From assembly GCA_964449325.1 (NCBI GenBank), contig CAYUYJ010000005.1, forward strand, positions 89,260-153,259: 64,000 nt of DNA. Direction: 5' to 3'. This DNA is from RGIG3002 sp964449325 (GTDB lineage: Bacteria; Bacillota; Clostridia; Lachnospirales; Lachnospiraceae). The notes beneath the pieces were generated by a model. That model was not told where the DNA came from. It did not search any database and worked only from the letters and a program-made list of their open reading frames with translations. The translations under genes and the position numbers were made by a program. The stretch's first letter is position 1, and each line of letters begins with the position of its first letter. This document shows, piece by piece, positions 34,560 to 42,463 of this stretch.

Positions 34560-34588
34560 TTGACATGTTAAGTCGGTAGGGCTATAAT
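34560..34588 (+). promoter_or_regulatory. Consensus sigma-A promoter of feoAB
   Basis: TTGACA at 34560-34565 and TATAAT at 34583-34588, both perfect consensus hexamers, separated by 17 bp. Transcription should start near 34595, at the edge of the Fur box. Confidence 0.9.
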
Positions 34589-34596
34589 TATGGAGT

Positions 34597-34615
34597 GGTA
34601 TTGAGAATCATTATC
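34597..34615 (+). promoter_or_regulatory. Fur box controlling feoAB
   Basis: The 19 bases match the Fur consensus (GATAATGATAATCATTATC) at 16 of 19 positions, with the right half (AATCATTATC) exact. The site covers the expected transcription start, so Fe-bound Fur would repress ferrous iron uptake when iron is plentiful. Confidence 0.85.
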
Positions 34616-34634
34616 AAAAAGCGAGGAAAACCCA

Positions 34635-34880
34635 ATGACATTATTTGAAGCAAAAAAGGGGACAAGCTATGTTGTAAAGGGATTGTTTGTAGAAGAGGCG
34701 GTAACGAGGCGTCTGCAGGCATTAGGTTTAAATGACGGGACGGCACTGACAGTGCAAAATCGTAAAAAAGCAGGAGCCTTGATTGTTAAAGTGAGAGGGA
34801 CGAGACTTGCCTTGGGAAAGCATATTTCTTCCGGTATTGAGGTGGAAGAGAAAGGTGAGGACAGAAAAGACAATGAATGA
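34635..34880 (+). CDS. feoA: Ferrous iron transport protein A
   Basis: An 81-residue SH3-like FeoA: TRRLQALGLNDGTALTVQNR and VKVRGTRLALGKHISSGIEV. It is cytoplasmic and aids FeoB. The start ATG 34635 follows GCGAGGAAAA. It overlaps feoB by 8 bp. Confidence 0.95.
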   Translation: MTLFEAKKGTSYVVKGLFVEEAVTRRLQALGLNDGTALTVQNRKKAGALIVKVRGTRLALGKHISSGIEVEEKGEDRKDNE

Positions 34881-36867
34881 AAAACAGATTCACGTTGCAT
34901 TTGTGGGAAATCCCAATTGTGGAAAAACAACGCTGTTTAATGCAATTACCGGCTCTAAATTAAAGGTGGCAAACTGGCCGGGCGTTACAGTAGAAAAAGT
35001 GGAAGGAGCAGCCGAATATGAGGGGTTTCATCTGACACTTGTAGATACTCCGGGGATTTATTCTCTGACCTGTTACACCATAGAAGAAAAAGTAACAAGA
35101 AAATGTGTTATGGATGATGAGATTGATGTAATTATCAATATTGTAGACGCATCTTCTTTGGAAAGAAACTTGTACCTTACGTTGCAGCTTTTAGAACTTG
35201 GAAAGCCGGTTGTACTGGCCCTTAACATGATGGATATCGTAGAGGAACGGGGTATGGAAATCGATATGCACAGGTTGCCGGAACTGTTGGGAGATATTCC
35301 GGTTGTGCCGGTGTCGGCGGCAAAAAGAAGAGGGCTTGATATTTTACTTCATGCGGTTGTGCATCATTATGAGGAGGGACCTCATGATGTATTTTTGGAG
35401 TATGGTGCAGAGATAGAAAATAAAATCTCCAAGCTGGAAGTCATGATGCAGGCAAGATATCCGGAACATTCTGCGGCAAGGTGGCATGCCATAAAGCTTT
35501 TGGAAGAGGATGAAGAGGTAAAAAAGGAGCATCCGATTTCTGTAACCAACGTGGTAGATAAAAACTATGAGAAAGAAATTATTAGCAGAAAATATGCATA
35601 TATAGAAATGGTTGTAAAGGAAGTGCTTTTTAGAAAAGAGGGAAAAAGTGCGGGAACGGATAAGATAGACCGGCTGCTTACCCATCCTGTATGGGGGTTG
35701 CCAATGTTTCTTTTAATTATGGCAATGGTATTCTTTCTTACCTTTACAGTAGGAGATGCATTAAAGGGAATTTTTGAAATCGGTCTGAACAGTATATCAC
35801 AGTCGGTTTATGATGTTTTACTATCTTTACATACCTCGGACTGGCTGGTTTCGTTGCTTGTAGAAGGGATTATTGCAGGTGTAGGCGGAATTTTGACCTT
35901 TATTCCCAATATTTTTATTTTGTTTCTGGCATTGGCAATTCTGGAGGACAGTGGTTACATGGCAAGAGTTGCCTATGTGATGGATGGAATTATGGGTAAA
36001 GTAGGGCTTTCGGGTAAGGCATTTCTTCCGATGATTTTGGGATTTGGCTGTACGGTACCTGCCATTATGGCAACCAGAGCCTTAGAAACGGAAAAAGACC
36101 GTAGAAAGACTATGATGGTAACACCTTTTATGTCTTGTTCCGCAAGACTTCCGATTTATGTGTTGTTTTCGGAAATGTTTTTTCCGGATTGTGCAGGAAT
36201 GGTTGCATTTTCCATGTATGTTATAGGGATGGGGATAGCCATTCTTGCTGCCCTTATTTTAAATAAGCTGCAAAAAGGAGAAGAAAATGTTTCTCTTTTA
36301 ATTGAACTGCCGGAATATAAAAGACCGAATCCGAGGACAATTCGGATTTATGTATGGAATAAACTAAAGGATTATCTGTCCAAGGCGGGAACAACAATTT
36401 TTATTGCTTCTATCGTTATATGGTTTATTTTGAACTTCGGTGTAAACGGAATGGTAACAGATACCGCGGATAGCTTTGGCGCTTTGTTGGGTAAGATATT
36501 GGCACCGATTCTTGCACCGGCCGGTCTTGGTATGTGGCAGATTGGAGTGGCATTAATATCAGGAATTTCAGCAAAGGAGGTAGTGGTCTCCAGTTTTTCT
36601 GTATTGTTTGGAGTGGCAAATGCGAATTCTGCTGCAGGCATGGAGACAATTGTAGCCAATATTCAGGCGATTAATCCGGAATTCGGGGCATTGAATGCAT
36701 ATTGCCTGATGCTGTTTTGCTTATTGTATGTACCTTGTATCGCTACGGTTGCCACTATTAAAAAGGAAAGCGGCTCATGGAAGTTTACGTTTCGGTTAAT
36801 GGCCTTTCAATTGCTGCTGGCATGGGGTGTTTCCACCTTGGTCTTCCAGATAGGAAGCTTGTTTTAG
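34873..36867 (+). CDS. feoB: Ferrous iron transporter FeoB
   Basis: ATG 34873 (MNEKQIHVAFVGN) is the family start; 664 residues. The GTPase domain has GNPNCGKTT (G1), PGVTVE (G2), DTPGIYSL (G3) and NMMD (G4). The membrane part carries the two Gate motifs, seen as GCTVPAIMATR with surrounding residues, and ISAKEVVVSSF. The chain ends in a helical tail. It overlaps feoA by 8 bp. Regulation is through the shared promoter and Fur box. Confidence 0.97.
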   Translation: MNEKQIHVAFVGNPNCGKTTLFNAITGSKLKVANWPGVTVEKVEGAAEYEGFHLTLVDTPGIYSLTCYTIEEKVTRKCVMDDEIDVIINIVDASSLERNLYLTLQLLELGKPVVLALNMMDIVEERGMEIDMHRLPELLGDIPVVPVSAAKRRGLDILLHAVVHHYEEGPHDVFLEYGAEIENKISKLEVMMQARYPEHSAARWHAIKLLEEDEEVKKEHPISVTNVVDKNYEKEIISRKYAYIEMVVKEVLFRKEGKSAGTDKIDRLLTHPVWGLPMFLLIMAMVFFLTFTVGDALKGIFEIGLNSISQSVYDVLLSLHTSDWLVSLLVEGIIAGVGGILTFIPNIFILFLALAILEDSGYMARVAYVMDGIMGKVGLSGKAFLPMILGFGCTVPAIMATRALETEKDRRKTMMVTPFMSCSARLPIYVLFSEMFFPDCAGMVAFSMYVIGMGIAILAALILNKLQKGEENVSLLIELPEYKRPNPRTIRIYVWNKLKDYLSKAGTTIFIASIVIWFILNFGVNGMVTDTADSFGALLGKILAPILAPAGLGMWQIGVALISGISAKEVVVSSFSVLFGVANANSAAGMETIVANIQAINPEFGALNAYCLMLFCLLYVPCIATVATIKKESGSWKFTFRLMAFQLLLAWGVSTLVFQIGSLF

Positions 36868-36913
36868 GAGCGTACGGAAAATTTTTGTGATTTTTTTAAC
36901 AAATTGCTTGATT

Positions 36914-36970
36914 TCCTCGTCTGTTTATGTAAAAATAAATAAGCAGACGAGGATTTTGTTATTTTTTGAA
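36914..36970 (+). terminator. Rho-independent terminator of feoAB
   Basis: A 10-bp stem (TCCTCGTCTG at 36914-36923 with CAGACGAGGA at 36944-36953) can extend through a TTAT/ATAA segment. The T-rich tail ATTTTGTTATTTTTT follows. Confidence 0.88.
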
Positions 36971-37017
36971 ATCTTCTTTTTAACTTGAAATTTTAAAAGG
37001 TTTGGAACGGAGGCAAT

Positions 37018-38517
37018 ATGAGAGGGATTGATACCCAGGTAAGAAAGCTTCGACGTCGTGTATTTAAAGAAATTGCAAATTTAGCATATACATCTAAAGA
37101 TTTAATTAATGATGTGGAAGCACTGCCATATAAAATCGTAGATTATGATGAACCGGAGTACCGGGAAAGTGTCTATCGGGAGAGAGCAATTATCCGTGAA
37201 AGAATCCGGCTTGCCATGGGCATGAGTTTGAGACCGGAAAATGTTCCGGTGCATGCAACACAGGGGCTTGAAGAGACGAATATTTCGGAAAAATATTACG
37301 AGCCGCCTCTCATGCAGGTCATTCCGTCTGCATGTAATGCCTGTCCTGAGAATCGTTATGAAGTTACAAATAAATGTATGGGATGTATTGCCCATCCCTG
37401 TAGAGAGGTCTGTCCGAGAAATGCCATTTCCATGGTTCACGGCAAGTCGGTGATTGATCAGGAAAAATGTATCAAGTGCGGAAAGTGTAAATCAATCTGT
37501 CCCTATGATGCCATTTCCCATCAGGTACGTCCCTGTGCAGCAGCCTGCGGAGTAGGGGCAATTAAGAGTGACCATTTGGAACGTGCGGTGATTGATAATG
37601 AAACCTGTGTTTCCTGCGGGATGTGCATGGTAAGCTGCCCTTTCGGTGCCATTGCAGATAAATCGCAGATTTTCCAGTTAATCCGCGCTCTTCAGTCAGG
37701 AAAGAAAATCATTGCACAGGTAGCGCCTGCTTTTGTGGGACAGTTTGGAGCGAATGTAACACCGGAAATGTTTAAAAAGGCTTTAAAAGAGCTTGGATTT
37801 GCTGATGTATATGAAACAGCAATCGGTGCGGATGCAGGGGCCATGGCGGAAGCGAAGCATTATGTGGAACAGGTGGCAAGCGGAAAACAGCCATTCAGTT
37901 TAACCTCCTGTTGTCCTTCCTGGTCGGTACTTGCTAAAAAGTTTTTTCCGGAGACCATTGATAAGATTTCCAATGAATTGACGCCGATGGTTGCAACCGC
38001 AAGGGTGATTAAAAAAGAACATCCCGATGCCGGTGTTGTCTTTATCGGACCATGTGCTTCCAAAAAACTGGAAGCTTCCAGAAGAACAGTGCGTTCCGAT
38101 GTGGATTTTGTTATCACCTTTGAAGAATTGTCCGGTATGTTTGAGGCAAAAGGGATTGAACTTGGCAGCATTGAAACAGATGAAGTAATGAATGACGCAA
38201 CCGGAGCAGGACGCGGTTATGGTGTGGCAGGCGGTGTGGCAAGTGCCATTGAAGAGTGCATTCAGGAATATTATCCGGATGTGGATGTGCATATTGAACA
38301 TGCAGAAAGTCTTGCCGAATGTAAAAAAATGTTGATGCTTGCCAAAGCAGGAAAGAAAAACGGATGTCTGATTGAAGGAATGGCATGTCCCGGAGGTTGT
38401 ATTGCCGGTGCAGGTACCAACATTGCCGTTGCTCAGGCGGCCAAAGAGTTGGCAGCATTTAAGAACCGGGCAGAGAAGAAGTTGCCGGATATGGATAAAG
38501 AAAACAACGAAGTATAA
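37018..38517 (+). CDS. [FeFe]-hydrogenase with N-terminal ferredoxin-type clusters
   Basis: A 499-residue protein starting at ATG 37018 behind ACGGAGG. Residues about 100-220 hold Cys-rich [4Fe-4S] motifs (CNACPENRYEV, CIKCGKCKSICP, CVSCGMCMVSCP). The H-cluster motifs are L1 TSCCPSW, L2 GPCASKK and L3 EGMACPGGCIAG. L2 has Gly where classic group A enzymes have Met, which points to a group B-like or other divergent clade (inference). It probably makes H2 from reduced ferredoxin or senses redox state. Single gene, no hydrogenase maturase nearby. Confidence 0.9.
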   Translation: MRGIDTQVRKLRRRVFKEIANLAYTSKDLINDVEALPYKIVDYDEPEYRESVYRERAIIRERIRLAMGMSLRPENVPVHATQGLEETNISEKYYEPPLMQVIPSACNACPENRYEVTNKCMGCIAHPCREVCPRNAISMVHGKSVIDQEKCIKCGKCKSICPYDAISHQVRPCAAACGVGAIKSDHLERAVIDNETCVSCGMCMVSCPFGAIADKSQIFQLIRALQSGKKIIAQVAPAFVGQFGANVTPEMFKKALKELGFADVYETAIGADAGAMAEAKHYVEQVASGKQPFSLTSCCPSWSVLAKKFFPETIDKISNELTPMVATARVIKKEHPDAGVVFIGPCASKKLEASRRTVRSDVDFVITFEELSGMFEAKGIELGSIETDEVMNDATGAGRGYGVAGGVASAIEECIQEYYPDVDVHIEHAESLAECKKMLMLAKAGKKNGCLIEGMACPGGCIAGAGTNIAVAQAAKELAAFKNRAEKKLPDMDKENNEV

Positions 38518-38557
38518 AATAAGTACAAATCAAATCGATGTAAGTTTTTATGGAAAA

Positions 38558-38590
38558 AATTCCTCTATGGTGATAAACTGTAGAGGAATT
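38558..38590 (+). other. Perfect 10-bp hairpin between hydrogenase and gltX
   Basis: AATTCCTCTA at 38558-38567 pairs with TAGAGGAATT at 38581-38590 around a 13-base loop. No T-tract follows; an in-frame ATG (38591) starts straight after. It may be an RNA processing or translation-control structure, or a weak terminator. No T-box motif is present. Confidence 0.5.
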
Positions 38591-38620
38591 ATGTATGGAA
38601 AGGAAAGGCATAGTAGGAAA

Positions 38621-40084
38621 ATGACGAAAATTAGAACAAGATATGCACCCAGCCCCACAGGAAGAATGCATGTAGGAAATTTACGTTCTGCACTGTATGA
38701 GTTTTTAATTGCAAAGCATGAAGATGGTACGTTTATGCTACGTATCGAAGATACGGATCAGGAACGTTATGTGGAAGGTGCTGTAGATATTATTTACCGT
38801 ACGTTGGAGAAAACCGGAATGATTCATGATGAAGGCCCGGATAAGGATGGCGGCGTAGGTCCTTATGTGCAGAGCGAACGTATGAAAACCGGTATTTATA
38901 TGAAGTATGCCAAGGAGCTGATTGACAAGGGAGAAGCTTATTATTGCTTCTGCGATAAGGAGCGTCTGGCAGGTTTAAAAACAGAGGTTGTGGAGGGGAA
39001 AGAAATTACGGTTTATGACAAGCATTGCCTTTCCCTTTCCAAAGAAGAGGTGGAGGCAAATCTGGCAGCCGGGAAACCGTATGTTATCCGTCAGAACAAT
39101 CCGAAAGAAGGAACAACAACCTTCCATGATGAGTTATATGGAGACATTGCTGTGGATAATTCCGAATTAGATGATATGATTCTGATAAAATCCGATGGCT
39201 ATCCGACCTATAATTTTGCCAATGTGGTGGATGACCATACGATGAATATTACACATGTTGTAAGAGGAAATGAATACCTTTCGTCTTCACCGAAATATGT
39301 GAGACTTTACGATGCTTTCGGTTGGGAAGTGCCGGTTTATGTACATTTACCGTTGATTACGGATGAAAATCACAAAAAGTTGTCCAAACGAAGCGGACAT
39401 TCTTCTTTTGAAGATTTATTAGAGCAGGGCTTTTTGTCGGAGGCAGTTGTAAACTATATTGCACTGCTTGGCTGGAGTCCCGAAGATAATCGTGAAATCT
39501 TCACCCTGGATGAACTGATTAAAGAATTTGATTACCACAGAATCAGTAAATCCCCTGCCGTATTTGACATTGTGAAGCTGAAATGGATGAATGGCGAGTA
39601 CTTAAAGGCAATGGATGAAGAGAAATTTTATGAGCTTGCTCTGCCTTATTTAAAAGAAGCTATCAGTAAGCCATTGAATTTAAAGAAAATTGCGGCAATG
39701 GTAAAAACCAGAATTGAGATTTTACCGGACATCAAAGAACTGGTTGATTTCTTTGAAGAATTGCCGGAATATGATACCGCAATGTATACCCATAAAAAAA
39801 TGAAAACCGATGAGGCTTCCTCTTTGGAAGTGTTGGAAGAAATCCTGCCCTTGCTAAAAGAACAGGAGGACTATAGTAACGATGCTCTTTATCAGCTTTT
39901 GCTTGGTTTCGTAGAGAAAAAAGGCTGCAAAAACGGTTATGTAATGTGGCCGGTGAGAACTGCCGTATCCGGGAAACAGATGACTCCGGCAGGGGCTACC
40001 GAGATTATGGAGATTATCGGTAAAGAAGAAACCGTAAAACGAATTGAAAAAGGAATTGAACTTTTAAAAAATGCCGTTAACTAA
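38621..40084 (+). CDS. gltX: Glutamyl-tRNA synthetase
   Basis: It charges tRNA(Glu), and often also tRNA(Gln), with glutamate. ATG 38621 (MTKIRTRYAPSPTG) is the family start; in-frame ATGs further upstream do not fit. 487 residues. The HIGH equivalent is RMHVGN and the KMSKS equivalent is KLSKR. LRIEDTDQERY and the C-terminal anticodon-binding region (GVEKIRI-type helices, ending LLKNAVN) are normal. Its 3' end overlaps the helicase gene by 14 bp. Confidence 0.96.
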   Translation: MTKIRTRYAPSPTGRMHVGNLRSALYEFLIAKHEDGTFMLRIEDTDQERYVEGAVDIIYRTLEKTGMIHDEGPDKDGGVGPYVQSERMKTGIYMKYAKELIDKGEAYYCFCDKERLAGLKTEVVEGKEITVYDKHCLSLSKEEVEANLAAGKPYVIRQNNPKEGTTTFHDELYGDIAVDNSELDDMILIKSDGYPTYNFANVVDDHTMNITHVVRGNEYLSSSPKYVRLYDAFGWEVPVYVHLPLITDENHKKLSKRSGHSSFEDLLEQGFLSEAVVNYIALLGWSPEDNREIFTLDELIKEFDYHRISKSPAVFDIVKLKWMNGEYLKAMDEEKFYELALPYLKEAISKPLNLKKIAAMVKTRIEILPDIKELVDFFEELPEYDTAMYTHKKMKTDEASSLEVLEEILPLLKEQEDYSNDALYQLLLGFVEKKGCKNGYVMWPVRTAVSGKQMTPAGATEIMEIIGKEETVKRIEKGIELLKNAVN

Positions 40085-41930
40085 TTGCAGTGAAGCGCAA
40101 TTACAAGCCGTGAAGCACTTTCGGGGACCGATGCTTTTAACAGCCGGTCCCGGCAGCGGCAAAACCTTCACCATGATAGAACGGATTCGTTACTTAATCG
40201 AACATTATGGGGTAGAATCAACCAAAATCTTAGTGATTACATTTACAAAAGCCGCAGCAACAGAAATGCAGCAGCGGTTTCAAAGAGCCGTGAAGGAGAA
40301 AGCATATTCGGTAAAGTTCGGAACCTTTCACGCAGTCTTTTTTCATATTTTAAAACAAACCTATCACTATCATTCCGGTAATATTATTTCCGAAAAAGAA
40401 AAAAGAGAATACTTAGGCTATGCACTGGAGAAAAGCAGTATAAAAGAAGTGGACGAAATATTAATGGAACAACTGTTTTGTGAATTCAGTAAAGTAAAGA
40501 ACAGTGAAAAGGGAATCAAAGAATATCCTTTTTTGTGTGGTTTTATGGAACCTGAAGAATTTAGAAATGTCTACCGTAAATACTGTCTTATTTGCAGAGA
40601 AAACCGAAAAATGGATTTCGATGATATGGCATTACAATGTCTGGAACTTTTTCGAAAAAGAGCTGATATTTTGCGGAAATGGCAGCAAGAGTTCTCTTTT
40701 ATTCTAATAGATGAATTTCAAGATATAAATGGGGCACAATATGAGGTAATACGTCTGTTGGTACGACAACATAATAACCTGTTTGCTGTTGGTGATGATG
40801 ATCAGTCCATCTATGGTTTTCGCGGAGCCAATCCGGGAATCATGCAGAAGTTCCTGACAGATTTTCCGGAAGCAAAAAGGGGAATGTTGCATCAGAATTT
40901 TCGTTCGGGAAAGTCTATTATTGATACTTCCATGAAGGTTATTTCGGAAAATGAGAACCGCATTCCAAAAGAAATTACTGCGGGAACAAAACGGGAGGGA
41001 AGTGTTGTAATAGAGGGTTTTCGGGATAAGGAGGCAGAGTATGTAAGAATTCTGGAAAAGCTGAAAGATTATCAGAAAAAAGGGGAACTGAAAGCTTGTG
41101 CCTTGATTTTTCGCACGAATCAGGGAGTGTCAGAGATGAAAAAACGACTGTATAAGGCGGGTATTCCCTTTTTGGGGGAGAGGGAGGAACCTTCCTATGT
41201 CTCTCATTTCGTGACAAGGGATATAGAAGATTATATTCGTTTTGCCGGCGGGGAAGTCAGCAGAGAGCGCTTTCTGCGCATTATGAATAAGCCCTCCCGC
41301 TATATCAGCAGGGAAAGCTTAGGAGAAAAGGGGGTGGATATTAGCGCAATAGAACGATATTATGAGGCAGATATTGAGAAGAAAAATGCAGTCCGAAAAT
41401 TAAAAGCGGATTTGCATCAATTAAAAACGTTATCTCCATTTCTTGCGGTCAACTTTATTCGTAAAGCTATCGGGTATGATTTTTATTTGAAGGAATATGT
41501 TGGTAAACAAGGGAAAGAAAACGGAAAGAGGTTATTTGAAGTGATAGAATGGGTGCAGAAGGATGCTGCGTCCTATCGAAGCATGGAGGAATGGCTCTTA
41601 TCATTAACAGAAAGAAGACAGAAAATAACGGAAAGAAACAAAAAGTCATCTGTAGATGTCGGACAGGCAGGGGAAGAAGGAGAGTCAAAGGAAGACAGGG
41701 TTACGGTTCTTACAATGCATGGGGCAAAGGGACTGGAATATGATAACGTTTTTCTTCCGGGAATCAATGAAGGAACGGTTCCGTACGGAAAACTGTTATC
41801 GAAAGAGGAGGAAGAGGAAGAACGACGGATTTTTTATGTGGCAATGACAAGAGCAAAAAGCAGGTTGGAAATTTTTTATGTAGAGAACGGGCGGGAAAAA
41901 GCTTCTCATTTTTTAAGCGGCCTCGTTTGA
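40071..41930 (+). CDS. UvrD/PcrA-type ATP-dependent DNA helicase
   Basis: A 619-residue SF1A helicase. Motif I AGPGSGKTFTMIER, Ia ITFTKAAATEM, II LIDEFQD, III DDQSIYGFRGA, IV HQNFRS, V LTMHGAKGLEYD and VI FYVAMTRAK are all present, so it should be active. It is shorter than PcrA/UvrD (about 720-750) and lacks the long C-terminal tail. The ATG at 40071 lies inside gltX (14-bp overlap), so translation is probably coupled. A second, different role from PcrA is likely. Confidence 0.92.
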   Translation: MPLTNCSEAQLQAVKHFRGPMLLTAGPGSGKTFTMIERIRYLIEHYGVESTKILVITFTKAAATEMQQRFQRAVKEKAYSVKFGTFHAVFFHILKQTYHYHSGNIISEKEKREYLGYALEKSSIKEVDEILMEQLFCEFSKVKNSEKGIKEYPFLCGFMEPEEFRNVYRKYCLICRENRKMDFDDMALQCLELFRKRADILRKWQQEFSFILIDEFQDINGAQYEVIRLLVRQHNNLFAVGDDDQSIYGFRGANPGIMQKFLTDFPEAKRGMLHQNFRSGKSIIDTSMKVISENENRIPKEITAGTKREGSVVIEGFRDKEAEYVRILEKLKDYQKKGELKACALIFRTNQGVSEMKKRLYKAGIPFLGEREEPSYVSHFVTRDIEDYIRFAGGEVSRERFLRIMNKPSRYISRESLGEKGVDISAIERYYEADIEKKNAVRKLKADLHQLKTLSPFLAVNFIRKAIGYDFYLKEYVGKQGKENGKRLFEVIEWVQKDAASYRSMEEWLLSLTERRQKITERNKKSSVDVGQAGEEGESKEDRVTVLTMHGAKGLEYDNVFLPGINEGTVPYGKLLSKEEEEEERRIFYVAMTRAKSRLEIFYVENGREKASHFLSGLV

Positions 41931-41942
41931 GACCGCTTAAAA
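41911..41942. other. Hairpin at the junction of helicase and DUF1292 genes
   Basis: TTTTAAGCGG at 41911-41920 pairs with CCGCTTAAAA at 41933-41942, with a CTC-GTTT-GAG inner stem. It contains the helicase stop codon and reaches to within 2 bp of the opposite-strand stop. Neither side has a clean 3' T-tract outside the stem, so it is only a candidate two-way terminator. Confidence 0.5.
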
Positions 41943-41943
41943 G

Positions 41944-42276
41944 CTATTCGGAATCTACCAGTTCGTCAAATTCCGCACTATCCAGATATTCATCAAAAGC
42001 ATCGGCAACCATTTCGTATTCATCATCGTCATCGATGTATTCTAACTCAGGCTCGGCGTTGACATCAGTTTCATCTTCGAAATAGCGGTAAAACCATACT
42101 TCGCCATCTTCGTTTTCTCCGTTTTCATCCAAAGGAAGAAGAACTATATAGTCTTTTTTCTGTACTGTCAGTATCGTAATGATAGCGCAGGTTACTTTTG
42201 TGCCGTCTTCTAATTCTAAATCTACGGTCATTTCTTCATCAGTCAGTTCTTCCTTACGATTGGTATCATTTCCCAT
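41944..42276 (-). CDS. DUF1292 family acidic protein
   Basis: A 110-residue strongly acidic protein. The DUF1292 core is clear: TVDLELEDGTKVTCAIITIL, then YIVLLPLDENGENEDGEVWF and YRYFED. The C-terminal tail is nearly all Asp and Glu. Function is unknown; homologues such as YrzB of Bacillus sit in conserved Firmicute operons, but this copy is alone and convergent with the helicase. Confidence 0.85.
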   Translation of the reverse strand: MGNDTNRKEELTDEEMTVDLELEDGTKVTCAIITILTVQKKDYIVLLPLDENGENEDGEVWFYRYFEDETDVNAEPELEYIDDDDEYEMVADAFDEYLDSAEFDELVDSE

Positions 42277-42463
42277 GTTTACTCCCTTCAGCCCTCTTAA
42301 GGGGCACCTTTTTCACTACTGCGAAATATTTATTGTCTAGTATAAATTTTATAATGCCATTGTACAAAAAGTGTATAATTTAATCAATAGGATATGGGAA
42401 AATAGTTTCTTCACAGGGAAAAATATGTTAAACTATAAATATTAATATGAGCGGAGGCTGATT

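Noticed and set aside
38518..38620. A T-box leader controlling gltX
   Set aside because: Only a simple hairpin is present; the T-box core and antiterminator are absent.
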